Source: G963676655 sp963676655
GTDB lineage: Bacteria; Verrucomicrobiota; Lentisphaeria; Victivallales; Victivallaceae
NCBI GenBank assembly: GCA_963676655.2
Contig: CAXXKX010000005.1
Span: forward strand, 372,001 to 436,000
Direction of reading: 5' to 3'
Length of the DNA stretch: 64,000 nucleotides
This document shows, piece after piece, positions 17,411-25,781 of this stretch. Made by a program: the position numbers and the translations under genes. The notes under the pieces were generated by a model. That model was not told the DNA's origin. It ran no database searches and worked only from the letters and a program-made list of their open reading frames with translations. Within the stretch, counting starts at the first letter, position 1, and the number at the start of each line of letters is the position of its first letter.

Positions 17411-18424
17411 ATGATAAAAGAAAAACTTGAAAACCTGATTGCCAGACGCGACCTCAGCGCGGACAGTATGTGCGAGGTCATGAACAAGATTATGAAAGGC
17501 GAGTTGACCGAGGCCCAGATCGGCGCGTTCATCACCGCCTTGCGAATCAAAGGAGAAAGTATTGAGGAAGTCGTCGGCGCGGCCAGAGCCATGCGCCAGA
17601 ACGCCACTTTCATCGATGCCGGCGCCGGCGCGGTGATCGACACCTGCGGAACCGGCGGCGACGGCTCCAACACATTCAATATTTCCACCACCGCCGCCTT
17701 TGTTACTTCCGGCGCGGGAATCACGGTCGCGAAACACGGCAACCGCAGTATAACCAGTAAATGCGGCTCGTCCGAGGTTCTGGCCGCGCTTGGCGTGAAT
17801 CTGAATGCCGAACCGGTGGTCATGGAACAATGTATCCAGGAACACGGTATCGGCTTTCTTTTTGCCCCGAAAATGCATCCGGCCATGAAAAATGTCGCGC
17901 CGGTACGCCAGCAGCTCGGCATCCGGACCATTTTCAATATGCTTGGTCCGTTAACCAATCCGGCCGGTGCGACCGGTCAGGTTCTCGGCGTATTCTCACC
18001 GGTATTGACCGAGATGTTCGCCGCCGCCTTACGCGAACTTGGCTGCCGCCGCGCGCTGGTGGTTCACGGTAATGACGGTCTTGACGAAATAACCTGTACC
18101 ACCTCGACCCGGATAACCGAACTGCGCGACGGGCGTATAAGGACATTCGAATTCTTCCCCGATCTGCTCATCGGTGACTACTATCCGAAAGAAGACATCA
18201 TCGGTGGCGAAGCGGATGAAAACGCCGAAATAACCAAAGCAATCCTGACCGGCAAGGAACAGGGCGCGCCACGGAAGATCGTCCTGCTGAACGCCGCCGC
18301 CGCGATTGTTTCCGGCGAAATCGCCGACTCCCTCGATGAAGGCGTCAAACTGGCTGAAGAGTCTATCGATTCCGGCGCCGCCTATGAAAAACTGCAACGG
18401 CTTGTGGAGTTCTCAAACCAATGA
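17411..18424 (+). CDS. trpD: Anthranilate phosphoribosyltransferase
   Basis: TrpD joins anthranilate to PRPP, forming phosphoribosyl-anthranilate. At 337 residues it has the normal length and is not fused to TrpG. Motifs: DTCGTGGDGSNTFNIST (PRPP loop), VAKHGNRSITSKCGSSEVL, PAMKNVAPVRQQLGIRTIFN and NMLGPLTNP, and VVHGNDGLDEI. It starts 13 bases after the trpG stop with a GGGG-type SD and overlaps trpC by an ATGA, so the two are translationally coupled. Confidence 0.97.
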   Translation: MIKEKLENLIARRDLSADSMCEVMNKIMKGELTEAQIGAFITALRIKGESIEEVVGAARAMRQNATFIDAGAGAVIDTCGTGGDGSNTFNISTTAAFVTSGAGITVAKHGNRSITSKCGSSEVLAALGVNLNAEPVVMEQCIQEHGIGFLFAPKMHPAMKNVAPVRQQLGIRTIFNMLGPLTNPAGATGQVLGVFSPVLTEMFAAALRELGCRRALVVHGNDGLDEITCTTSTRITELRDGRIRTFEFFPDLLIGDYYPKEDIIGGEADENAEITKAILTGKEQGAPRKIVLLNAAAAIVSGEIADSLDEGVKLAEESIDSGAAYEKLQRLVEFSNQ

Positions 18425-19209
18425 CCATTTTAGATGAAATAATTGCGAAAAACCGGACGTTGCTTGAACAGCAAAAGCAGCAGATACCGCAAACCGAAGT
18501 AATTGCCGAAGCGGAAAAGGCTCCATCACGCCCGTCTTTTAAAGCCGCGTTCGCGGAACCGGAAAAAGTACGGATTATCGCTGAAATGAAAAAAGCGTCA
18601 CCCTCTAAAGGCTTGATCCGGCCGGATTTCGACCCGGATTTTTTATCCAGGGCAATCGAACGCGGCGGCGCGGCGGCAATGTCGGTGCTGACCGAAAAGT
18701 TATATTTCAAGGGCGATCCGGAATATCTTAAAACGGCGGTCCGCAACACTAATATCCCGATTCTGCGCAAGGATTTCATCTTTGACGAATACCAGATTTA
18801 CGAAGCCAAAGCCTGGGGCGCGTCCGCCATTCTGCTGATCGCCGCCGCCCTGCCCCAAAGCGAACTGCAAAAACTTTTTGACTGCGCAACCGGATTGGGT
18901 CTGGATATATTGTGTGAAGCGCATACTCGCGATGAAGTTTTGACCTTGCTGGACGTCGGCGCGGAAATAATCGGCATCAACAGCCGCGACCTCAAGACCT
19001 TCAAAACCGACCTGAAGGTTGCGGAGACGATGATTCAAACCATCCCGGACACCCATGTTAAAATTGCCGAAAGCGGCATCAACACCGCTGACGATATTAA
19101 AAATTTACTGCGAACCGGAGCTTCAGGTTTCCTGATCGGCGAATCCATTATGCGGGAAGCCGATCCCGGCGAGGCTCTGGCAAAATTGATTGAAGAGGCG
19201 CGAAAATGA
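18421..19209 (+). CDS. trpC: Indole-3-glycerol phosphate synthase
   Basis: TrpC closes the indole ring, giving indole-3-glycerol phosphate. It is 262 residues and monofunctional. Signature segments are IIAEMKKASPSKGLIRPDF, AMSVLTEKLYFKGDPEYL, ILRKDFIFDEYQIYEAKA, GINSRDLKTFKTDL and IAESGINTADDIK. These include the conserved lysines in KKASPSKG and RKDF. Both ends overlap neighbouring genes by ATGA (trpD upstream, trpFB downstream). Confidence 0.97.
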   Translation: MTILDEIIAKNRTLLEQQKQQIPQTEVIAEAEKAPSRPSFKAAFAEPEKVRIIAEMKKASPSKGLIRPDFDPDFLSRAIERGGAAAMSVLTEKLYFKGDPEYLKTAVRNTNIPILRKDFIFDEYQIYEAKAWGASAILLIAAALPQSELQKLFDCATGLGLDILCEAHTRDEVLTLLDVGAEIIGINSRDLKTFKTDLKVAETMIQTIPDTHVKIAESGINTADDIKNLLRTGASGFLIGESIMREADPGEALAKLIEEARK

Positions 19210-21026
19210 ATGATATACAAGTCAAGTTCTGCGGGATAACCAGGCTGGAAGACGCTCTATTCGCAACCGCGGCCGGAGCGTCGTATCTCGGGTTTATCTT
19301 CGCAAAAAAATCGCCGCGCTATATCTCGCCGGAACATGCCGCCGCAATTATCAGGCTGCTTCCGGATAATGTGCAAAAAGTCGGCGTATTCGTTAACGAA
19401 CCGCTGGACTCGGCTCTGGCGATTGCCAAACAATGCGGTCTGGACATCTTTCAACTGCACGGCGACGAATCGACGGAATACGCGGAAGCTGTCGGGACCG
19501 ACCGGGTCTGGAAGGCATTTTCCTTAAAAGAAGCAAAACAACTGGATGAGGTGTGCGGTTTTCCGTGCCAATATGTGTTGACCGACTCAGGTAATTCGAG
19601 TCAACGCGGCGGCACCGGTAAGACCTGCGATTGGTCGCTGGCCCGGAAGGCCGCTTCGCAAAGACCGCTGGTATTGGCCGGCGGACTGTCGCCTGACAAT
19701 ATCAAAGAGGCATTAAGCGAAGTCAGACCGGATATCGTCGATGTCAACAGCGGCGTGGAGACAGCACCGGGCATTAAAGATCATGAGAAAATAAAGCAAG
19801 TAATGACTATTATCAATAAATTCAACCAGGAACAGAAAATGGAAAAAACAAAAGGCAAATACGGCATTTACGGCGGCCAGTTTGTGGCGGAAACGCTGAT
19901 GCCGGCGCTTCATGAACTGACTGAAGCATATGAAGCGGCGATAAAAGATGAAGCGTTTATGGCGGAGTACAGATATTATCTGGAGGATTACGTGGGCCGC
20001 CCCTCCCCGCTGTATTTCGCGCAGCGCCTGACCGAATACTGCGGCGGCGCAAAGATCTATTTAAAACGCGAGGATCTCAATCATACCGGAGCCCATAAAG
20101 TTAACAACACCATCGGACAGGCCCTCCTGGCTAAGCGCATGGGTAAAAAACGCCTGATCGCCGAAACCGGCGCGGGGATGCACGGCGTGGCCACCGCCAC
20201 CGTCGCGGCCCTCTTCGGCTTTGAGTGCGACGTTTTTATGGGCAGCGAGGATATTCACCGTCAGGCCCCGAACGTCCAGCGTATGCACGCTCTGGGAGCT
20301 AAAGTGATTGCGGTCGACTCCGGCGCGGCAACATTGAAAGACGCGATGAATGAAGCCCTGCGCAACTGGGTTGCAACCGTCGACGATACTTTTTACGTGA
20401 TCGGCACCGTGGCCGGACCGCACCCCTACCCGGAAATGGTCCGGGAGTTTCAAGCTGTAATCAGCACCGAAGCCCGGGAACAATGCCTGAAAAAAGAAGG
20501 CAGACTCCCGAATGAAGTCATCGCCTGCGTCGGCGGCGGCAGTAACGCGATGGGTATCTTCGCCGGATTCATCACGGACCCGGACGTAGAACTTATCGGC
20601 GTTGAAGCCGGCGGCTCCGGCATCCACACCGGCATGCACGCCGCCAGCATCTGCGGCGGCAGAGTCGGCGTCCTCCACGGCTGCAGAACCTATCTGCTAC
20701 AGGACAAACACGGCCAGATCATCGAAACCCATTCGGTTTCCGCCGGTCTGGATTACCCCGGCGTCGGCCCGGAACATTCATACATGGGCGACACCGGACG
20801 GGCCAAATATGTGACAATCGACGACGACGAGGCAATAGCCGCGTTTGACCTGTTGTGCCGGATGGAGGGCATTATTCCGGCGCTGGAATCATCCCACGCG
20901 CTGGCCCAGGCAATCAAATCAGCTCCGAACCGCGGTAAAGATGACATTCTCATCGTCAACCTGAGCGGCCGCGGCGACAAGGATATGGACAACGTCCGCG
21001 AATACAAAGAAAGCAAGGCGAAATAA
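19206..21026 (+). CDS. trpFB: Fused phosphoribosylanthranilate isomerase-tryptophan synthase beta
   Basis: This is a fusion of two consecutive pathway enzymes in one 606-residue chain. Residues 1-205 are TrpF: VKFCGITR with the catalytic Cys, GFIFAKKSPRYI, LHGDES, VLAGGLSPDNI, and DIVDVNSGVE with the catalytic Asp. Residues 212-606 are TrpB: GKYGIYGGQFVAETLMPAL, the PLP lysine in NHTGAHKVNNTIGQ, AETGAGMHGVATA, GGGSNAMGIF and NLSGRGDKD. The linker is only about seven residues (NKFNQEQ). Met212 is preceded by a good AGGA ribosome site inside the gene, so separate TrpB may also be made. TrpF acts before TrpC and TrpB after it, so the fusion joins non-adjacent steps. Confidence 0.96.
   Translation: MNDIQVKFCGITRLEDALFATAAGASYLGFIFAKKSPRYISPEHAAAIIRLLPDNVQKVGVFVNEPLDSALAIAKQCGLDIFQLHGDESTEYAEAVGTDRVWKAFSLKEAKQLDEVCGFPCQYVLTDSGNSSQRGGTGKTCDWSLARKAASQRPLVLAGGLSPDNIKEALSEVRPDIVDVNSGVETAPGIKDHEKIKQVMTIINKFNQEQKMEKTKGKYGIYGGQFVAETLMPALHELTEAYEAAIKDEAFMAEYRYYLEDYVGRPSPLYFAQRLTEYCGGAKIYLKREDLNHTGAHKVNNTIGQALLAKRMGKKRLIAETGAGMHGVATATVAALFGFECDVFMGSEDIHRQAPNVQRMHALGAKVIAVDSGAATLKDAMNEALRNWVATVDDTFYVIGTVAGPHPYPEMVREFQAVISTEAREQCLKKEGRLPNEVIACVGGGSNAMGIFAGFITDPDVELIGVEAGGSGIHTGMHAASICGGRVGVLHGCRTYLLQDKHGQIIETHSVSAGLDYPGVGPEHSYMGDTGRAKYVTIDDDEAIAAFDLLCRMEGIIPALESSHALAQAIKSAPNRGKDDILIVNLSGRGDKDMDNVREYKESKAK
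19828..19841 (+). promoter_or_regulatory. Internal ribosome binding site and ATG for free TrpB
   Basis: AGGA at 19828-19831 lies seven bases before an in-frame ATG at 19839, exactly where TrpB homologues normally begin. The product would be a 395-residue TrpB of normal size. This may be a relic of the fusion event or a working second start. Confidence 0.55.
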
Positions 21027-21028
21027 TC

Positions 21029-21823
21029 ATGGATAGAATAAAAAATACATTTGAAACATGCAATGCGGAAAACCGCAAAGCTCTGGTAATGTTCGCGGTC
21101 ATGGGCAATCCCGATCTGGCGACCAGCGAAAAATTGATCGTGGAAATAGCCAAATCAGGCGCGGATATAATTGAACTTGGTGTTCCATTCTCCGATCCGA
21201 TGGCGGACGGACCGGTCATTCAGACCGCCGGGGTAAAGGCGCTTGAAACCGGAGTAAACCTCCATCAAATAATCGAAGCCGCCGCCCGTATCAGACAGCA
21301 GACCGAAGTTCCGCTGGTACTCTTTTCCTATTATAACCTGATGACCAGCTACGGTCTCGAAGAACTCGCGTCCGACGCGAAAGACGCGGGAATTGACGCT
21401 ATTCTGGCGGTTGATGTACCTTTTGAAGAATCCGGCGAACTGCGTCCGGTGCTTGACCGTTACGGCCTGCACCTGATCCCACTGATCGCCCCGACCACCC
21501 CGCTGGAACGGGCCGCGATGATTCTGGAACATGCGACCGGATTCGCTTATTACATTACCGTCAAAGGCGTTACCGGCGCCCGGGGCGAGCTGCCGAAAGA
21601 TTTGACTGAGCGTATCAGCGAACTGCGCAAGATCAGCCCGATCCCGGTTGTCGCCGGTTTCGGCATCTCATCCCCGGAAATGGCGAAGACTGCCGGCGAA
21701 CATGCCGATGGCGTGGTAGTCGGCAGCGCCCTGGTCCGCATAACGCTGGACAACCCTCCGGCGGAAGCTATCCAAAAAGGCGTTGAATTCACCGCCGGTC
21801 TGGCCGGAGCGTTAAAGAACTGA
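21029..21823 (+). CDS. trpA: Tryptophan synthase alpha subunit
   Basis: TrpA cleaves indole-3-glycerol phosphate and passes indole to TrpB through the alpha-beta tunnel. It is 264 residues. Conserved catalytic acids are in IIELGVPFSDPMADGPVIQ (the first Glu and the Asp of the DP motif). Also present are LVLFSYYNLMTSYGLEE, LIPLIAPTTPLERA, YYITVKGVTGAR and PVVAGFGIS. It starts two bases after the trpFB stop. I see no clear terminator after it. Confidence 0.97.
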   Translation: MDRIKNTFETCNAENRKALVMFAVMGNPDLATSEKLIVEIAKSGADIIELGVPFSDPMADGPVIQTAGVKALETGVNLHQIIEAAARIRQQTEVPLVLFSYYNLMTSYGLEELASDAKDAGIDAILAVDVPFEESGELRPVLDRYGLHLIPLIAPTTPLERAAMILEHATGFAYYITVKGVTGARGELPKDLTERISELRKISPIPVVAGFGISSPEMAKTAGEHADGVVVGSALVRITLDNPPAEAIQKGVEFTAGLAGALKN

Positions 21824-22004
21824 TTTTTTGCACCGAACCATTGACAAACGACTACCAATGTTATATCTTAGTTATGACAATGTATTAACATCTATTCTGT
21901 CAAAAATGACATGATAAATATGATAACTAAAGCGACGGATGAGTGACGGACCGGTAAAAGCGACAAATGGTCAAGCCAGGTTGTTTGAAAATCAGAAAAG
22001 TATA
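21824..22004. other. Intergenic after trpA
   Basis: No gene is visible between trpA and the repeat cluster. The stretch is AT-rich, with no convincing terminator and no T-run hairpin. Confidence 0.4.
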
Positions 22005-22031
22005 GACTTTTTATCCAGCCGATAAAAAGTC
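22005..22031. repeat. Perfect 11-bp hairpin
   Basis: GACTTTTTATC (22005-22015) and GATAAAAAGTC (22021-22031) pair perfectly around CAGCC. There is no T-run after it, so it is not an obvious terminator. It abuts the larger inverted-repeat element that begins eight bases later. Confidence 0.7.
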
Positions 22032-22038
22032 ACAGGTC

Positions 22039-22208
22039 TTTTGGAGTGCGGCTTGATTAAGCCGCTTTGAGATTGGAATTAGCCAATCATTGGAGGTGCT
22101 CCAAGGCAATCAGCCATGGCCGCAGCGGTCGCGACATCGTCGCGAAACATCTTCGTAATGTTTGCAGACCGCTGTGCCAAAGCAGCTTAATCAAGCCGCA
22201 CTCCAAAA
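22039..22208. repeat. MITE-like element with 30-bp terminal inverted repeats
   Basis: The 30-base arms at 22039-22068 and 22179-22208 are inverted copies differing at one position (core GGAGTGCGGCTTGATTAAGC). The 110-base interior is itself a chain of hairpins: GATTGG/CCAATC, TTGGA/TCCAA, TCGCGA/TCGCGA, AAACAT/ATGTTT, and an outer GCAGCGGTC/GACCGCTGTGC. No reading frame is present. It could be a non-autonomous mobile element or a REP-type cluster, or a structured RNA if transcribed. It lies between trpA and the toxin-antitoxin pair. Confidence 0.8.
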
Positions 22209-22319
22209 TTGCCAGCGATATGATTGGGATTTTATATGCGACTTATGCTTTTATGATTGAACTTTTCACGCAAACACAGCAGGAAATAGACAAAACAGAT
22301 AACCATAAAGGATCAGATA

Positions 22320-22547
22320 ATGATTAAAACTCTGAAAAAACATGGAAACAGCATGGCTCTGGTGATCGAAAAACCGATACTGGATCTGCTTGGCGCAAAT
22401 GCCGATACCGCATTCGACATAACAACGGATGGTCAAGCGCTTATTTTGACGCCGGTGAACGATATGGAACGTAAAGACGCGTTTCAAGCCGCCTTGAAAG
22501 ATGTTAACAAAAAATACTCTAAAGCATTACAAAAACTTGCCGAGTAA
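22320..22547 (+). CDS. AbrB/MazE-type antitoxin
   Basis: This 75-residue protein opens with the swapped-hairpin AbrB/SpoVT fold (IKTLKKHGNSMALVIEKPIL, then LILTPV), which binds DNA as a dimer. The acidic/basic C-terminal tail (KDAFQAALKDVNKKYSKAL) would wrap the toxin. It is three bases upstream of a Doc-like toxin gene and so probably neutralises it and represses the pair. AbrB-Doc pairing is a known variation on Phd-Doc. Confidence 0.85.
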   Translation: MIKTLKKHGNSMALVIEKPILDLLGANADTAFDITTDGQALILTPVNDMERKDAFQAALKDVNKKYSKALQKLAE

Positions 22548-22550
22548 ATC

Positions 22551-22940
22551 ATGGAGTTAACATTTCTTTCTATCGCCGAGGTTATCGAAATCCATCATAA
22601 TCAGATATTGCTGTATGGCGGAGAATCCGGTATTCGTGATATGGCGTTGCTCAAATCGGCACTTGGGATGCCGCCGGCAACATTTGACGGCTGGTTTCTG
22701 CATTCGGATATTTATGAAATTGCCGCGGCTTATCTATATCATCTAGTGCAAAACCATCCATTTGTCGATGGGAACAAAAGAGCCGGAGCGGTATCGTGTC
22801 TGGTATTTCTGGCCTTGAACGGCTATGATTTCAATGCTCCGGAGGACGATTTCGCGGAAATGGTCATTGCGGTTGCAAGCGGAACACTATCGAAGCCGGA
22901 AATAACCGCATATATAAAAAAATGGACAAACAAAACATAA
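22551..22940 (+). CDS. Doc/Fic-family toxin (death on curing)
   Basis: This is a 129-residue Doc-type protein. The Fic signature is HPFVDGNKRAGAVSC (about residues 66-80), with the catalytic His, the Asp, the Gly-Asn anion site and the Lys-Arg. It is preceded by GGESGIRDMALLKSALGMP, typical of the Doc branch. Doc phosphorylates EF-Tu using ATP and halts translation. The C-terminal half (YDFNAPEDDFAEMVIAVASG) is also typical. It ends 19 bases before aroF, with no terminator seen between, so it may share a transcript with aroF. Confidence 0.9.
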   Translation: MELTFLSIAEVIEIHHNQILLYGGESGIRDMALLKSALGMPPATFDGWFLHSDIYEIAAAYLYHLVQNHPFVDGNKRAGAVSCLVFLALNGYDFNAPEDDFAEMVIAVASGTLSKPEITAYIKKWTNKT

Positions 22941-22959
22941 ATACGGAAAGATAAATATC

Positions 22960-24183
22960 ATGATAATCATCCTCAAACATGATGTCACCGAGCAACAGAT
23001 CAACGACGTTGTGACCATGATCCGCAATCGCGGCCACGTTCCGAAAGTTGCCGGCGGCATCCGGCAGAAAGTGGCCTGGGCTCCGGCTCAAACCGGGAAT
23101 CTGGAAGCGCTGGAAATTCTGCGCGGGCAGCAGCATATTGAAGATGTGCTGCCGCTCAAGGACAACGGAGTTGAAAAAATCGCAGTATTGTTCAGGCCGA
23201 ATGTCCCGGCTGAAAAGATCGAAGATACGGTAAAGATGATCAAGAGCATGAAACTCGACTGCGAGCTGGGCGAATCAACCCGCCGCATGATTATCGACTC
23301 AGCCGGAGATCAGTTGATGGACACGTTCCGGATGCTGCCGTTCGTCGACAACGTAATGCCTCTGGAAAAGCGCTACAAGATTGCCAGTAAAGAGTTTTAC
23401 GCCGGCGAAAGTGAAGTGACTATCGGCCGGGAAAAACTTGGTAACGGCCATTTTCAGGTTATTGCCGGTCCATGTGCCGTGGAATCTCTGGCCCAGATGC
23501 GTCAGGTGACCAAGGATTTGATAGCCTGCGGCATCGGTATCATTCGCGGCGGGGCTTTCAAACCCCGCACCTCGCCTTATGATTTTCAGGGACTGGGACA
23601 GGCCGGGCTCGATATATTCAAACAAATCAAAGCGGAATTCAACGTGGCAATAACCACCGAAGTCGTCGCGGTCGAAGATATCGAAGCCATCGCGGAAGTA
23701 GCCGACTGTCTTCAGATCGGGGCCAGAAACGCCCAGAATTACAATCTGCTGGAACGCGTCGCGGTGGTCGGCAAACCGGTCCTGCTGAAACGTGGAATGG
23801 CCGGCGGCATTGATGAATGGCTGTCCGCCGCCGAGTACCTGATGGTCAACGGCTGCCAGGAGGTAATCCTGTGTGAACGCGGCATCAAGACTTTCGAGAC
23901 CGCAACCCGTAACACATTGGATATCAGCGCAATCCCGATTGCAAAAAAGGAAACCCACCTGCCGGTAGTAGTAGATCCGAGTCACGCGGCGGGACGACTT
24001 GATCTGCTGCCGTCAATGTCGCGGGCGGCGATAGCCGCCGGTGCCGACGGGTTATTGATCGAGGCCCATCCCAATCCGGCCGAAGCTTTCAGTGACGCTA
24101 AACAGCAAATTCCATCCGGCAGCTTTGCGTCGTTTATGAAAAAAATCCAGCCATTGATCGACTTCATGCATCAACTCGACTGA
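22960..24183 (+). CDS. aroF: 3-deoxy-7-phosphoheptulonate synthase with duplicated regulatory domain
   Basis: This enzyme is the entry point to aromatic synthesis: phosphoenolpyruvate plus erythrose 4-phosphate gives DAHP. The catalytic barrel (about residues 150-400) is of the type I-beta/KDO8P-like class: IAGPCAVES, IIRGGAFKPRTSPYDFQGLG, TEVVAVEDIE, LQIGARNAQNYNLL, LLKRGM, ILCERGIKTFE, and VVDPSHAAGR. Ahead of it lie two tandem ferredoxin-like regulatory units, residues 1-66 and 69-134, each with a beta-alpha-beta pattern and each closing with the same VLPL/VMPL. Homologues of the Thermotoga type usually have one. GGAAAG is the SD. Placement beside trp suggests a Trp-pathway isozyme. Confidence 0.93.
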   Translation: MIIILKHDVTEQQINDVVTMIRNRGHVPKVAGGIRQKVAWAPAQTGNLEALEILRGQQHIEDVLPLKDNGVEKIAVLFRPNVPAEKIEDTVKMIKSMKLDCELGESTRRMIIDSAGDQLMDTFRMLPFVDNVMPLEKRYKIASKEFYAGESEVTIGREKLGNGHFQVIAGPCAVESLAQMRQVTKDLIACGIGIIRGGAFKPRTSPYDFQGLGQAGLDIFKQIKAEFNVAITTEVVAVEDIEAIAEVADCLQIGARNAQNYNLLERVAVVGKPVLLKRGMAGGIDEWLSAAEYLMVNGCQEVILCERGIKTFETATRNTLDISAIPIAKKETHLPVVVDPSHAAGRLDLLPSMSRAAIAAGADGLLIEAHPNPAEAFSDAKQQIPSGSFASFMKKIQPLIDFMHQLD

Positions 24184-24213
24184 TTGCTGCAATATTTTCC
24201 AAGTTATATGTTC

Positions 24214-24255
24214 AATACCTGCTAGTTTTAATTTGGTATTTTTATATTTTTTTTT
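24214..24255 (+). terminator. Weak terminator after aroF
   Basis: AATACC (24214-24219) pairs with GGTATT (24235-24240), followed by a T-rich run that includes nine consecutive T. The stem is short and AT-rich, so this is tentative. Confidence 0.4.
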
Positions 24256-24330
24256 ATTACTGCTTGCATTTTTTTGAACTACAGCTTATATTTATAATGT
24301 AAAATTTATATTCGTATAAGGACTTTCAAT

Positions 24331-24410
24331 ATGAGAGTATCACTTACATAGCTGCACAACAGCAGAGATTACCGGGCGACTAGCGCCTGTAATTTGCTTT
24401 CTTGTTTTTG
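24331..24410 (+). promoter_or_regulatory. Six-codon mini-ORF followed by a hairpin and T-rich tract
   Basis: AAGGAC precedes ATG at 24331. The frame MRVSLT ends at 24351. A hairpin follows: ATTAC (24368-24372) with GTAAT (24389-24393), and GGCG (24375-24378) with CGCC (24384-24387). A T-rich tract comes next. It could be a leader or attenuator for the downstream pseudopilin gene, or coincidence. Confidence 0.3.
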
Positions 24411-24476
24411 TATTCATTGTTTTTTTGCCGCTATCGTTCTATTCGGTTTCCCGTTATGTCGTTCAATTAATTTAAA

Positions 24477-25271
24477 ATGCAGTTGCTTATGGAAAATATA
24501 TTACATATTCACCGTATAAATAAAGTTAAAGCAGTCTCCCACCGTTTTAATCTTTTAGAGCTTATGGTTGTCATTCTGGTGATCGCCATTATTGCGGCTT
24601 TTATTCTTGCTTCGATAAGCCGGGCTCGCGAATATGCGATGCAAACATCATGTGCAAACAACCTGCATCAGATCTCGATTGCGCACCAGAGTTACAAAGC
24701 CGAATACAAATACTTCCCGCGGCCTTATTCATGGCTGGATGATTTCAGCCTGATTTATCCGTATACCTTGTCGTTTAACGTATTCAAATGTCCGGGTAAA
24801 TATCCTAAAACTAAAATTGAAAAAATGGCTGACCTGAACGGTGGTACCGATTACTGGGTCTGCACAATTCTGGAATTTCATGACTTGGAACTCAATGGTC
24901 CAACCGCAGTTGACAACCGGAGTTATACCCGGAGTACACCGCAGATACCACAACCACGGATTCCAAAGTAAAATTCAGTGACCCGAAAGATAAAGACCTG
25001 CCGAGCGACGAAAACGGCAATGAGGGAATAGGCAACAACATTGCCGCCTATTTTTATGATCCGAGCAATCCCAAATTTATCCGGGTTGCCGCGATAAACT
25101 GAAAATGCCGCTGGTTTACGACCGCTACGGACCGGCTCATTTCAAATCGATCAATGTCGGTTATATAGATGACACCCGTACCGGAACCATGCGGATATGT
25201 GCTTTATCTGGACCCTCGACAAACAAGACACGCTGTTTATCGACGCTGTAACTCCATGGCCAAAGCTGTAA
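24477..25271 (+). pseudogene. Decayed type II pseudopilin-like gene (several frameshifts)
   Basis: The N-terminus is a prepilin-like signal (FNLLELMVVILVIAIIAAFI) followed by SRAREYAMQTSCANNLHQIS, as in H-X9-DG proteins. The frame stops at 24971, but protein-like sequence resumes in another frame (TTDSKVKFSDPKDKDLPSDE; NNIAAYFYDPSNPKFIRV, stop about 25102). It resumes in a third frame at 25105 with MPLVYDRYGPAHFKSINVGY, the expected H-X9 motif. A last stretch, ending WTLDKQDTLFIDAVTPWPKL at 25271, needs another shift. At least three frame changes make this a pseudogene. Confidence 0.8.
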
Positions 25272-25397
25272 ATTAATGAATATAATATTATTTGGACTGA
25301 TTATCTCTCTACGCGCCGGTATGTTCGTACATAAGCTTAACGCTTATGTTTATTCGGCGCATTTGCTGCAAAATTTACATAGCGACCTCAGTTGACC

Positions 25398-25452
25398 AAT
25401 GCGCCGCTCTGGTTACCTCTGTTATCTAAAAAATGAGCCTCAGCGGCGCATT
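25398..25452. repeat. Inverted repeat with 11-bp perfect arms
   Basis: AATGCGCCGCT (25398-25408) and AGCGGCGCATT (25442-25452) are perfect inverted copies 33 bases apart. Related words occur on both sides (CGGCGCATTTGCTG near 25358, ACGCCGCC near 25492), giving a REP/BIME-like cluster. Confidence 0.65.
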
Positions 25453-25781
25453 CTGTTCACTTTCCTAATAAGATCACCAGTACGCCGCCAAGGCTACCTC
25501 TGGTGAATATTATACTATTGTCTCCGATATTTTTCAAGTTATTATTTTACGATTCGGGTGTTTGTTGATTTTATAACAATAGAGGGACGGCACCGCCATA
25601 AGTCGATGTTTTTCATTGTCTGAGACTATTGGGACTGATGGGACTATTGAATTTCACCTCGAATCTCAACTGCCCCCAATCTCCCAACCATCCCATTTCT
25701 CGTATAACGGAGTTTTGTCGGAGCTGTATAGTGGATGACAAGTAACAAGAATATTCCCGAAAAAGTGTGCCTGCTATCGTA

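Noticed and set aside
20061..20678. Long open frame antisense to the trpB part
   Set aside because: It is a by-product of GC-rich codon structure; the sense strand has complete TrpB motifs.
22005..22031. Terminator of trpA
   Set aside because: The hairpin is perfect but AT-rich and lacks a following T-run on either useful strand; it abuts the repeat element instead.
22320..22940. Phd-Doc pair in the strict sense
   Set aside because: The antitoxin has the AbrB/MazE-type start (LKKHGNSMALVI), not a Phd/YefM fold.
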